This document shows, in pieces, positions 1-5,541 of a stretch of 5,541 nt of DNA (position 1 is the stretch's first letter; each line of letters begins with the position of its first letter). This DNA is from Deltaproteobacteria bacterium. GTDB lineage: Bacteria; Desulfobacterota; BSN033; UBA1163. A model generated the notes under the pieces. The model searched no databases. It had not been told where the DNA came from and saw only the letters and a program-made list of their open reading frames with translations. The position numbers were made by a program, and so were the translations under genes. The stretch covers positions 1-5,541 of the forward strand of contig VGRU01000231.1 in the NCBI GenBank assembly GCA_016875255.1, in the 5' to 3' direction.

Positions 1-1235
1 GCGGAGACGATGAGGGCCCCTTCTGTGGGATCTCCGTTAATTTTAAACTGACCCTTCTCCTCGTATAGGCTCGATTCATTGCAGAGCATCCCTATTCGGA
101 CGACGCCACAGAGTCCCTTTAAGGTAGCTACATCGCAGGACTCCCATTCACGGAAGATCTCCCCTTTCGGCTCGTACCCGCTTCCTGTCACTTCGTAGGA
201 ATGCTCCCCATCATAAATCGCCTTCACCGTCATCTCATTCTTTGTGAGCGTTCCTGTTTTGTCTGAACAGATGACCGTGGTGCTCCCGAGCGTCTCCACC
301 GCTGGGAGCTTTCGGATGATGGCATTTTGTTTAGCCATTCTGCTTATCCCTATTGCCATGGTGATGGTGACGACGATGGGCAGTCCCTCCGGGACCGCTG
401 CCACCGAAGCAGCCACGGCGATCTTAAATATTTCTGCGATCGTCATGCCGAGGGAAAAGCCAAGGATGGAAATAGCCGCGGCGCTTCCGAGGACAAGGAA
501 ACCGATGAGGTGAGCAAATTTTGTGATCTTTTGCTGAAGAGGGGTCTGCGTAACAGATAACTCCTTTACCTCGTGGGCAATTCGGCCAAGAACAGTTTTT
601 GAGCCTGTCTCCACAACAATACCTTTGGCCCTGCCGTTCACAACCACCGTTCCCAAAAAGGCCATATTTGTTTGGTCGCCCGGAGTAAGATTTTCTTCTG
701 GGATGTGCCGTGGCTTCTTTTCAACTGGAACCGATTCGCCCGTGAGGGCGGCTTCTTCGATCCTAAGTTCAGCGGCCTTAAAGATTCTCAGGTCAGCAGG
801 CACCCTCATGCCTGATGCAAGGAGGACGATATCACCCGGCACAAGGCGCTCACTGAGAATCTCTCGTTCTTTGCCCTCCCTCACCACTCTCGTTTTCGGG
901 ACAAACATGTTTTTTAAGGCTCTCACGCTCGTCTCGGCCTTGAATTCCTGGAAATATCCGATGGTGGCATTGAGGATTAAAATCGCCACGATGACGCCCG
1001 TATCAATGTAATCCCCAAGGATTGCCGTCACCACCGCCGCAACGAGAAGAATGTAGATCAGGGGGCTTGTAAACTGGTGGAGAAGAATCTTGAGTTTACC
1101 GATGGCCTTTTCCTCAGGAAGCCTATTGGGCCCATATTTCCCAAGGCGTTTTTTGGCCTCCGCCTCGCTTAACCCTTCTTCCGAGGTTTGAAGCGCTTTA
1201 AATACTTCTTTCTCGTCAGTCTGATACCATTTCAT
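1..1235 (-). CDS. P2A-type cation-transporting P-type ATPase (Ca2+-ATPase-like), N-terminal half, partial
   Basis: This is an ATP-driven cation pump of the inner membrane. It is cut by the left window edge after 411 codons, where about 880-900 residues are usual for the family. The start MKWYQTDEKE opens a cation-ATPase N-terminal domain (about residues 5-60). Hydrophobic segments follow at about 55-74 and 78-96 (TM1-2). The actuator domain carries LTGES at 164-168. TM3-4 lie at about 241-262 and 268-298, with PEGLP at 282-286, the ion-site kink typical of SERCA/PMR1-like pumps. The phosphorylation motif DKTGTLT has its catalytic Asp at 325, and the nucleotide-domain motif GDPTEGA is at 401-407. 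PEGLP together with GDPTE favours P2A (Ca2+, possibly Mn2+) over heavy-metal P1B pumps, and no N-terminal CxxC metal domain is seen. The TM5-6 ligands that decide the ion are outside the window. The 136-bp gap upstream shows no terminator. Confidence 0.95.
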   Translation of the reverse strand, partial: MKWYQTDEKEVFKALQTSEEGLSEAEAKKRLGKYGPNRLPEEKAIGKLKILLHQFTSPLIYILLVAAVVTAILGDYIDTGVIVAILILNATIGYFQEFKAETSVRALKNMFVPKTRVVREGKEREILSERLVPGDIVLLASGMRVPADLRIFKAAELRIEEAALTGESVPVEKKPRHIPEENLTPGDQTNMAFLGTVVVNGRAKGIVVETGSKTVLGRIAHEVKELSVTQTPLQQKITKFAHLIGFLVLGSAAAISILGFSLGMTIAEIFKIAVAASVAAVPEGLPIVVTITMAIGISRMAKQNAIIRKLPAVETLGSTTVICSDKTGTLTKNEMTVKAIYDGEHSYEVTGSGYEPKGEIFREWESCDVATLKGLCGVVRIGMLCNESSLYEEKGQFKINGDPTEGALIVS

Positions 1236-1245
1236 TTGTTCCGTT

Positions 1246-1252
1246 TCCTTCC
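1246..1252 (-). promoter_or_regulatory. Probable ribosome-binding site of the P-type ATPase
   Basis: Read on the minus strand, GGAAGGA lies 10 nt before the ATG at 1235. The spacing is at the long end of normal. No other purine-rich stretch in the gap fits better, and the next upstream sequence has no in-frame start that extends the family's usual N-terminus. Confidence 0.5.
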
Positions 1253-1371
1253 ATAAATGTTTTTCTGTTTCGGGCCATTACAAGCGGTGAGGCTCAGGGA
1301 TAATATCGCTGCTGATCAAAAAAGGACATGGCTTATTTTCACCTTTTTCGTGATTCCATCCTGAGCAAGGA

Positions 1372-1677
1372 TTATTTCTTAAACACGCTAAACAATTTGT
1401 CGAGACGGGTCTTCTCAAACTTTGAGATGACCTCAAATTCTCCAGCATCAAGCCATATCCCTTCACATTCAGAGCATTTGTCTACCTTGATCCCTTTGTA
1501 ATCGATCTCAATCAGTTCCATTCCACACTTCGCATATCTCATGTAATGAAGTCCCTTCAGTCTTTTCTTATCTTCCTCTTTAAGGTTTCCATGTTTTTCT
1601 TCTTCCAGCTTCTTCTTTCTTTCAAACTCCATCCTGGTAAAATATTCTTCTTCTTTTTCGCTCGGCTTCGACACCAT
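1372..1677 (-). CDS. Small zf-TFIIB-type zinc-ribbon protein, first zinc cysteine replaced
   Basis: This is a 101-residue cytoplasmic protein. Residues 6-42 are very rich in Glu and Lys and should form a charged helix. Residues 44-82 match the zf-TFIIB (zinc-ribbon) fold common in bacterial small proteins: KCGMELIEIDYKGIKVDKC, then SEC and GIWLDAGE. The family normally has CxxC...CxxC. Here the second pair is intact (C68, C71), but the first pair reads Y48-A-K-C51, so one ligand is tyrosine. The codon is TAT, one transition away from TGT. The C-terminus (DKLFSVFKK) is a short basic amphipathic tail. The start is supported by AGGAGGT 8 nt upstream. It lies 59 nt downstream of pgm and 136 nt upstream of the ATPase start. 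The molecular role of this family is unknown, and nothing here allows more than a guess at nucleic-acid or protein binding. Confidence 0.85.
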   Translation of the reverse strand: MVSKPSEKEEEYFTRMEFERKKKLEEEKHGNLKEEDKKRLKGLHYMRYAKCGMELIEIDYKGIKVDKCSECEGIWLDAGEFEVISKFEKTRLDKLFSVFKK

Positions 1678-1678
1678 T

Positions 1679-1692
1679 GGAGGCTACCTCCT
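1679..1692 (-). promoter_or_regulatory. Strong Shine-Dalgarno of the zinc-ribbon gene inside a small hairpin
   Basis: On the minus strand AGGAGGT (complement of 1686-1692) is a near-perfect Shine-Dalgarno sequence, 8 nt before the ATG at 1677. GGAGG is followed after three bases by CCTCC, so the mRNA can fold a 5-bp stem with a 3-nt loop. That stem would hide the ribosome site directly before the start codon. The sequence is seen directly; a regulatory effect is inference. Confidence 0.6.
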
Positions 1693-1736
1693 GTTGGTTT
1701 GGCCGGGGGAAAGTTAGTTCGCAAAGGTTGATTTGC

Positions 1737-3389
1737 CTATACTCCCGCTGATCTAAAAGCAGCCCCGATCATTGCTTTTGCTTCCGCCTGAATTTGCATA
1801 AGGTGCTCTCTGCCCTTAAAGCTTTCTGTATATATTTTATACACCTTTTCGGTACCTGAAGGGCGAACAGCACACCATCCATTTTCGGTTACAATTTTAA
1901 TGCCTCCAATTGGAACTTTATTGCCCGGAGCCTCAATCATCTTTGCCAGGATGGCATCTCCGGCCAGGGTGGGGGTTGCAATCTGATGGGGCGAAAGTTG
2001 GTTAAGAACTGCCTGTTGCTTCAGGGTTGCGGGTACATCGATCCTTTCATAGATCGGGTTTCCGAACATGTCTGTGATGTTTTGGTACAGCTCGCCAGGA
2101 TCGCTTCCGGTTCTTGCAGTAATCTCAGCTGCAAGCAGATCCGAAATGATCCCATCTTTATCCGTGGTCCAGACAGTTCCATCATTTCGTAACAGTGAAG
2201 CTCCGGCACTTTCCTCTCCGGCAAAGCCATAGGAGCCATCCAATAAGCCGACCACAAACCACTTGAATCCGACTGGGACTTCAAAAAGTTTTCTTCCCAG
2301 GTGGTTGGCCACCCGATCGATCATGCTGCTGGTAACAAAGGTTTTTCCGATTGCTGTATCCTTTCTCCATCCGGGTCGATTACGAAACAGATACCAGACG
2401 GCAACAGAGAGAAAATGATTGGGGTTCATAAGCCCCGCACTTGGTGTGACAATGCCATGTCGGTCACCGTCAGGATCGTTTCCGAACGCAATGTCAAACT
2501 TCTTTTTTAACCTGATAAGGCGTGCCATGGCATATTGGGAAGAACAATCCATTCGGATCTGGCCATCTCCGTCAAGGGTCATAAAACCAAAAGTAGGATC
2601 AATCACCGGGTTTACCACATTGATATTCAATCCATACCTTTTGGCAATCGGCTCCCAAAATGGCAGTGTAGAACCGCCCATTGGGTCAACCCCCATTTTC
2701 AAACTGGCGGATCGGATGATTTTCATGTCGATGACATTTTGAAGTTCTTCAACATATGGGGTCACATAGTCATATTCATGTATTGTGCTGGCTCTTAAGG
2801 CCTTTTCGTAGGGAATTCTTCGTACCTTTTTATTCTCATCCCGCAAAAGATCATTGGCTCTCTCCTCGACCCATTGGGTCACGTTTGTATCGGCTGGACC
2901 GCCGTGAGGAGGGTTATATTTCAATCCACCGTCCTCTGGAGGATTGTGAGAAGGGGTGATGATGATCCCATCGCCTAAACCCGATTTTCTTCCCTTATTA
3001 TAGATGAGAATCGAGTGTGATATAACGGGGGTAGGGGTGTAGCCCAAACCCTTATGAATCATGCATTCAACACCATTCGCTGCCAGAACTTCCAGGGCGG
3101 TGGCATGGCTTGGTTCTGAAAGAGCATGGGTATCCATTCCGAGAAACAGAGGACCGTTAATCGCGTTTGATCTTCTGTAGTCACAAATGGCCTGGGTTAT
3201 CGCCAGGACATGATCCTCGTTGAAACTGCTTTTAAAGGATGATCCTCTGTGCCCCGATGTCCCAAATGCCACCCTTTCTGTGAGATTTCTAACATCGGGG
3301 CGCTTCATATAATAGTCAGTTACCAGCCGAGGAACATTGACCAACAGGGATTTTGGAGCTGACTTACCTGCCATAGGATGTGTTGACAT
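1737..3389 (-). CDS. pgm: Phosphoglucomutase, alpha-D-glucose-phosphate-specific
   Basis: Cytoplasmic enzyme interconverting alpha-D-glucose-1-phosphate and glucose-6-phosphate, which links glycolysis with glycogen and UDP-glucose synthesis. It has 550 residues against 546 in E. coli Pgm and aligns along its whole length with no frameshift. Visible landmarks are FGTSGHRG at 42-49 (domain 1), TPSHNPPEDGG with the phosphoserine S147, the Mg-binding DPDGDR with D305, D307 and D309, the sugar-recognition GEES at 391-394, and RPSGTE at 509-514, which binds the substrate phosphate in the C-terminal domain. These features separate it from phosphomannomutase/phosphoglucosamine mutase, which are shorter and lack the FGTSGHRGSS version of the first motif. 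The start at 3389 is preceded 7 nt upstream by GGGGT, a modest Shine-Dalgarno. A second in-frame ATG at codon 6 is possible but has no better site. A strong hairpin overlaps this initiation region. The stop is TAG, and no clear terminator follows. Confidence 0.98.
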   Translation of the reverse strand: MSTHPMAGKSAPKSLLVNVPRLVTDYYMKRPDVRNLTERVAFGTSGHRGSSFKSSFNEDHVLAITQAICDYRRSNAINGPLFLGMDTHALSEPSHATALEVLAANGVECMIHKGLGYTPTPVISHSILIYNKGRKSGLGDGIIITPSHNPPEDGGLKYNPPHGGPADTNVTQWVEERANDLLRDENKKVRRIPYEKALRASTIHEYDYVTPYVEELQNVIDMKIIRSASLKMGVDPMGGSTLPFWEPIAKRYGLNINVVNPVIDPTFGFMTLDGDGQIRMDCSSQYAMARLIRLKKKFDIAFGNDPDGDRHGIVTPSAGLMNPNHFLSVAVWYLFRNRPGWRKDTAIGKTFVTSSMIDRVANHLGRKLFEVPVGFKWFVVGLLDGSYGFAGEESAGASLLRNDGTVWTTDKDGIISDLLAAEITARTGSDPGELYQNITDMFGNPIYERIDVPATLKQQAVLNQLSPHQIATPTLAGDAILAKMIEAPGNKVPIGGIKIVTENGWCAVRPSGTEKVYKIYTESFKGREHLMQIQAEAKAMIGAAFRSAGV

Positions 3390-3392
3390 TTT

Positions 3393-3442
3393 GTTTACCC
3401 CGTTAGAAATAATGCCCCGCTGGAATTTCTAACGGGGTTTAC
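3393..3442 (-). repeat. 14-bp hairpin over the pgm ribosome-binding region, REP-like, flanked by GTTTAC
   Basis: Positions 3397-3410 (ACCCCGTTAGAAAT) and 3425-3438 (ATTTCTAACGGGGT) are exact reverse complements, giving a 14-bp stem with a 14-nt loop. Direct repeats GTTTAC at 3393-3398 and 3437-3442 sit flush outside a 12-bp inverted core, as a target duplication would. In pgm mRNA the start-proximal arm carries the presumed Shine-Dalgarno GGGGT, 7 nt from the ATG. The loop contains a second CGGGG that can pair with the distal CCCCG instead. This may be a short REP-like repeat, a translational control hairpin, or both. Confidence 0.7.
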
Positions 3443-3479
3443 TTTCCGATGTTGATAGGATAAGCGTCCTCCAATTTAC

Positions 3480-3716
3480 TTAAACCTAAATTGAGCGATC
3501 TTTTCATCCCTCACAAGGGGGGCAGGGAGGCCGAAAAGTCTTTTAGAGCGATCACCTTTGATCGGTTGAATCAACCATGAGGCCTGTCCAATCATCACCC
3601 GTTGGGTGAAAGTTCGAGGCCCATTCCATAAATTTATAACGTATCGCATTCTAAAAGGGTTTGAGGCATCTCTGCCCCCCTTGTGAGATAGGATGAATCG
3701 CTCAATTTAGGTTAAA
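3480..3716. mobile_element. MITE-like element with long inverted arms and TTAAA direct repeats
   Basis: A 227-bp unit (3485-3711) begins and ends with the same 15 bases in inverted orientation, CCTAAATTGAGCGAT. Perfect TTAAA copies lie flush outside it at 3480-3484 and 3712-3716. The arms continue inward as an imperfect inverted repeat of about 70 bp. A second exact block is CTCACAAGGGGGGCAG (3510-3525 against 3672-3687), and a third shares CTTTTAGA and GCGAT (3540-3552 against 3643-3657). The centre holds small palindromes: GGTTGA-A-TCAACC at 3564-3576 and TCACCC-GTT-GGGTGA at 3595-3609. There is no open reading frame or transposase remnant, so it would be non-autonomous. It fills most of the 387-bp gap between gpmA and pgm. 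The remainder (3443-3479 and 3717-3776) shows only a weak CCTTTG/CAAAGG inverted repeat and no T-rich terminator. Confidence 0.65.
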
Positions 3717-3776
3717 TTCAATCTTGTAGAATAACCCTTTGAGGAGAATCGTATCCACTGCCCAAAGGATTTCCCT

Positions 3777-4526
3777 TCATCTCTGAACCTTCACCTGCTT
3801 TGCCACCGATTCGATAGCCTTACTGACCCTCTCTGGATCGCCCCAATAGTAATGCTTTATAGGCTTCAATTCTTCGTCAAGCTCATAAATAAGTGGTATG
3901 CCTGTAGGAATATTGAGTTCTACAATTTCATCATCGGGAACGTTATCTAAGTATTTTATGAGAGCCCTTAAACTGTTACCATGGGCCGTTACAATAACTT
4001 TTTTGCCTGATTTTATTTTTGGAGCTATATCACTATGCCAGAGTGGCAAAAAGCGTTCCACTGTATCTTTTAAGGATTCGGTTAAAGGAAGAGCTTTCTC
4101 ACCTAAATCTTTGTATCTTGGATCATTGCCAGGACATCCTTCATCGGTTATTTCAAGGGCAGGAGGTCTTATGTCGTAGCTCCTTCTCCAGATATGAACT
4201 TGTTCGTCTCCGTATGTTTCTGCTAACTCGGCCTTATTCAATCCTTGCAATGCTCCATAGTGGCGCTCATTGAGACGCCAAGAAGTTTTCACAGGGATCC
4301 ACATCAAATCCATCTCATCCAGAACAATCCATAAAGTTCTAATGGCTCTTCTCAATACAGAAGTAAATGCAATATCAAAAACAAAGTCAGCTCTTTTGAG
4401 AATTCTGCCTGCCTCTATAGATTCGGCAATGCCTTTTTTAGACAGATCAACATCAATCCAACCGGTGAACCTATTCTCAAAGTTCCAAAGACTTTCACCA
4501 TGTCTCAATAGGACCACTCGATGCAT
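3777..4526 (-). CDS. gpmA: 2,3-bisphosphoglycerate-dependent phosphoglycerate mutase
   Basis: Cytoplasmic glycolytic and gluconeogenic enzyme converting 3-phosphoglycerate to 2-phosphoglycerate through a phosphohistidine. It has 249 residues against 250 in E. coli GpmA. The histidine-phosphatase signature LLRHGES places the phosphorylated His at 9. TGWIDVDLS (21-29), R60 in [11 protein letters not shown], the catalytic acid E87 in [19 protein letters not shown] at 113-115 and the second His at 182 in [15 protein letters not shown] are all present. The long insert around 115-150 with PPALEITDE and PRY marks the true dPGM clade rather than broad-specificity phosphatases. The start is fixed by GAGGG on the minus strand 4 nt before the ATG and by the family's usual N-terminus. 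The gene is complete and undamaged. Repeat elements occupy most of both neighbouring gaps (about 400 bp each side), so it may be transcribed separately from htpX and pgm. I could not call a promoter with confidence. Confidence 0.98.
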   Translation of the reverse strand: MHRVVLLRHGESLWNFENRFTGWIDVDLSKKGIAESIEAGRILKRADFVFDIAFTSVLRRAIRTLWIVLDEMDLMWIPVKTSWRLNERHYGALQGLNKAELAETYGDEQVHIWRRSYDIRPPALEITDEGCPGNDPRYKDLGEKALPLTESLKDTVERFLPLWHSDIAPKIKSGKKVIVTAHGNSLRALIKYLDNVPDDEIVELNIPTGIPLIYELDEELKPIKHYYWGDPERVSKAIESVAKQVKVQR

Positions 4527-4530
4527 TATT

Positions 4531-4535
4531 CCCTC
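4531..4535 (-). promoter_or_regulatory. Ribosome-binding site of gpmA
   Basis: The minus strand reads GAGAAGAGGGAATAATG. GAGGG ends 4 nt before the start codon, a slightly short but workable spacing. It settles the start at 4526, in agreement with the conserved RHGES position. Confidence 0.65.
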
Positions 4536-4573
4536 TTCTCGTCGTAAATCTTCCCATCAGTTGTAAAAAAACC

Positions 4574-4758
4574 ATATCGAAACCGGGCGGGGGTGCTGGG
4601 CGGCTTTGCCGGGAAGTCGCCGCACAATGCGGCGGGTATTTTCCCAAAGCCTTGCACCTGCCTGCGCGAAGCCCCGCCTCCAGAAGCCTTGCGGAGGGCA
4701 GGCGCTTCTGCGAAAGCAGGTGCAAGGCTTTGGAAGTACCCCTGCCCGGGTTCGGTAT
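4574..4758. mobile_element. GC-rich MITE-like element with 24-bp terminal inverted repeats and a large internal palindrome
   Basis: The ends 4574-4597 and 4735-4758 are inverted copies matching at 20 of 24 positions without gaps (left begins ATATCGAAACCGGGCGGGGG; right complement begins ATACCGAACCCGGGCAGGGG). A TA lies symmetrically near each tip (4575-4576 and 4756-4757), which would fit a TA target duplication, but this is weak. Inside is an extended palindrome whose exact 18-bp arms are CCAAAGCCTTGCACCTGC at 4644-4661 and its complement at 4716-4733, with CCTCC/GGAGG nearer the centre. Two further hairpins sit on the left only: CGGC-TTT-GCCG (4601-4611) and CGCCGCA-CAA-TGCGGCG (4618-4634). 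GC content is far above that of the flanking DNA. No protein family is recognisable in any frame. It lies in the gpmA leader, 48 nt from the start codon. Confidence 0.6.
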
Positions 4759-4817
4759 TGCAACATCTGGGTAAATTTTCTGCAAGGTTAAGATTGATGG
4801 TCTCGTAAAAAGTCGTC

Positions 4818-4837
4818 ACTCCGTTGAAAAACGGAGT
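4818..4837. repeat. Tetraloop hairpin 1 of the 133-bp element
   Basis: ACTCCGTT-GAAA-AACGGAGT is an exact 8-bp stem closed by a GAAA (GNRA-type) tetraloop on the plus strand. It is preceded by GTC and followed by CCAG, the same surroundings as hairpin 2 read on the opposite strand. Confidence 0.75.
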
Positions 4838-4869
4838 CCAGAGAATTTATAACTGCTTAAAAGAACTGG

Positions 4870-4889
4870 ATTCCGGCTTTCGCCGGAAT
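4870..4889. repeat. Tetraloop hairpin 2 of the 133-bp element; possible weak htpX terminator
   Basis: ATTCCGGC-TTTC-GCCGGAAT is an exact 8-bp stem. On the minus strand, the transcribed strand for htpX, the loop is GAAA and the stem is GC-rich. It sits about 40 nt after the htpX stop, and TTCTTTT follows some bases later. It may weaken read-through, but the T-run is not adjacent, so I do not call it a terminator. Its form (ATTCC...GGAAT around a short loop) resembles the Neisseria dRS3-type palindrome; shared ancestry is not claimed. Confidence 0.7.
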
Positions 4890-4926
4890 GACGGAAAAAC
4901 TTACTTTTTGACTTTTTACGAGTTTA

Positions 4927-5541
4927 TCAAGATTTATAATCAGGATAAACTGACATCTCAAGGGTCGTAATCCTGTCATCAAGGTCAGGATGTGTTGCAA
5001 ATAGCGCTTTGAGCCCTCTTCTTTTAGCGCCGGAGATCCCAAAGGCGGCAAGTTTGTCAGGTAGATGGGGCTTGCCTACGGATGCCTTTAATGCCTCAAG
5101 CGCTCCTATCATCGGCTTTTTGCCAACCAGCGCTGCAGCTCCGCTGTCTGCTCTATATTCACGCTTTCTTGAGAAGTAAAAGACAATGATCGAGGCTAAA
5201 ACGGCAAGGACGATCTCGGCAATAATCGTTGTAATCCAGAAAGCAGGGCCGTGTCCCCTTTCATTCTTAAATACAACCCTGTCAACGGTATGTCCTACTA
5301 CACGGGACAGAAAAAGCACAAAGGTGTTCACCACACCCTGAATCAGCGCCAGAGTAATCATATCGCCGTTGGCAGCATGGGCCACCTCATGGGCAAGAAC
5401 GGCCTTCACCTCTTCCCTGTCCATCTTCCTGATCAGTCCTGATGATACGGCAACCAGGGACTTATTCCTGCTCATGCCTGTTGCAAAGGCATTCATGTCA
5501 TCCGAGGGAAAAATGGCGACCTCGGGCATTCCTATATTTGA
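4927..5541 (-). CDS. htpX: HtpX-type membrane zinc metalloprotease (M48), N-terminus outside window
   Basis: Inner-membrane protease of the M48 family that degrades misfolded membrane proteins, usually under envelope or heat stress. The frame is open to the right edge (SNIG precedes the first visible Met), so the 204 visible residues are the C-terminal part of a protein usually near 290, and about 85-90 residues are missing. MPEVAIF and NAFATG match the region before the active site. HEVAH lies at residues 47-51 counting from that Met (zinc ligands H47 and H51, catalytic E48). The third ligand is E124 in [10 protein letters not shown]. Hydrophobic segments at about 58-77 and 98-119 are the two C-terminal membrane helices. 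[14 protein letters not shown] (178-191) is the conserved tail. The stop TGA lies at the tip of an inserted repeat element, yet the C-terminus appears to be unchanged from the pre-insertion gene. Confidence 0.96.
   Translation of the reverse strand, partial: SNIGMPEVAIFPSDDMNAFATGMSRNKSLVAVSSGLIRKMDREEVKAVLAHEVAHAANGDMITLALIQGVVNTFVLFLSRVVGHTVDRVVFKNERGHGPAFWITTIIAEIVLAVLASIIVFYFSRKREYRADSGAAALVGKKPMIGALEALKASVGKPHLPDKLAAFGISGAKRRGLKALFATHPDLDDRITTLEMSVYPDYKS

Larger units (their letters stand above)
4790..4934. mobile_element. 133-bp MITE-like element with AAGATT target duplication, overlapping the htpX stop
   Basis: The unit 4796-4928 is bordered by perfect 6-bp direct repeats AAGATT at 4790-4795 and 4929-4934. 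Its inverted ends are GAT-ggt-CTCGTAAAAAGTC (4796-4814) and, on the other strand, GAT-aaa-CTCGTAAAAAGTC (4928-4910), matching at 16 of 19 positions. Each half carries one 8-bp hairpin with a tetraloop, and the two hairpins are inverted relatives of each other. There is no coding capacity, so mobilisation would need a transposase in trans. The right end supplies the last two bases of the htpX stop codon. The stem-loop and AT-rich end repeats resemble small dispersed repeats I associate with Desulfobacterota-like genomes; that association is from memory and unverified. Confidence 0.7.

Noticed and set aside
244..1011. Plus-strand open frames of 89, 77 and 128 codons
   Set aside because: They lie wholly antisense to the P-type ATPase, whose motifs run unbroken through this region; their translations look like low-quality reverse-frame sequence.
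1290..1366. GCTCAG/CTGAGC inverted segments in the gap before the ATPase
   Set aside because: The matches are short, separated by about 60 nt, and give no convincing hairpin or operator.
1278..1466. 62-codon minus-strand frame overlapping the end of the zinc-ribbon gene
   Set aside because: It is out of frame with the zinc-ribbon gene, has no ribosome site or recognisable motif, and its composition fits chance.
1721..1739. GCAAA...TTTGC inverted repeat at the pgm stop, considered as a terminator
   Set aside because: The stem has only 5 weak pairs and no following T-run; 59 nt to the next gene suggests read-through.
1986..2959. Plus-strand frames of 67-107 codons and an 87-codon alternate minus frame inside pgm
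   Set aside because: These are shadows of a complete, conserved phosphoglucomutase.
4527..4573. Possible gpmA promoter with TATGGT as -10
   Set aside because: The -35 position falls in GC-rich repeat DNA with no match; not supportable by eye.
4495..4819. Several overlapping open frames of 60-97 codons on both strands
   Set aside because: They arise from the stop-poor GC-rich palindromic element, show no family motifs, and overlap each other and the gpmA start.
3480..4934. CRISPR array or attC-type sites, given the many inverted repeats
   Set aside because: No regularly spaced direct repeats with unique spacers are present, and the palindromes differ from one another in length and sequence.

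Overview
All five recognisable genes lie on the minus strand, so they read from right to left: htpX (5' end outside the window), gpmA, pgm, a small TFIIB-type zinc-ribbon protein, and the N-terminal half of a P2A-type (Ca2+-ATPase-like) cation pump that runs off the left edge. All are bacterial housekeeping or membrane-homeostasis families. The moderate GC content and the many short palindromic repeats are reminiscent of Desulfobacterota or Nitrospirota genomes and metagenome bins. That placement is an impression, not something proven by the window.

Layout: 1-1235 holds the pump (411 codons seen, C-terminal half missing). 1236-1371 is a plain gap. 1372-1677 is the zinc-ribbon protein, which has lost one expected zinc cysteine. 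1737-3389 is a complete alpha-phosphoglucomutase. 3390-3776 has no gene but carries a strong hairpin over the pgm ribosome-binding region and a roughly 230-bp MITE-like element with long inverted arms and flush 5-bp direct repeats. 3777-4526 is a complete cofactor-dependent phosphoglycerate mutase. 4527-4926 has no gene and carries two different MITE-like elements side by side. 4927-5541 is the C-terminal two thirds of the membrane metalloprotease HtpX.

GpmA (3-phosphoglycerate to 2-phosphoglycerate) and Pgm (glucose-1-phosphate to glucose-6-phosphate) together suggest a small central-carbon or glycogen/sugar-nucleotide cluster. HtpX and the ion pump are membrane-maintenance functions and have no evident pathway link to them. 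pgm and the zinc-ribbon gene are 59 nt apart and may be co-transcribed. The larger gaps around gpmA are filled with repeats, so a single five-gene operon is not assured.

I found no new protein system. The most interesting material is the non-coding repeat content. One element inserted exactly at the htpX stop codon, with a 6-bp target duplication, and exchanged TAA for TGA without changing the protein. The same element holds two tetraloop hairpins that are inverted copies of each other and differ by compensatory base pairs. The pgm start is preceded by a 14-bp hairpin that contains its likely Shine-Dalgarno sequence and has a competing alternative fold.
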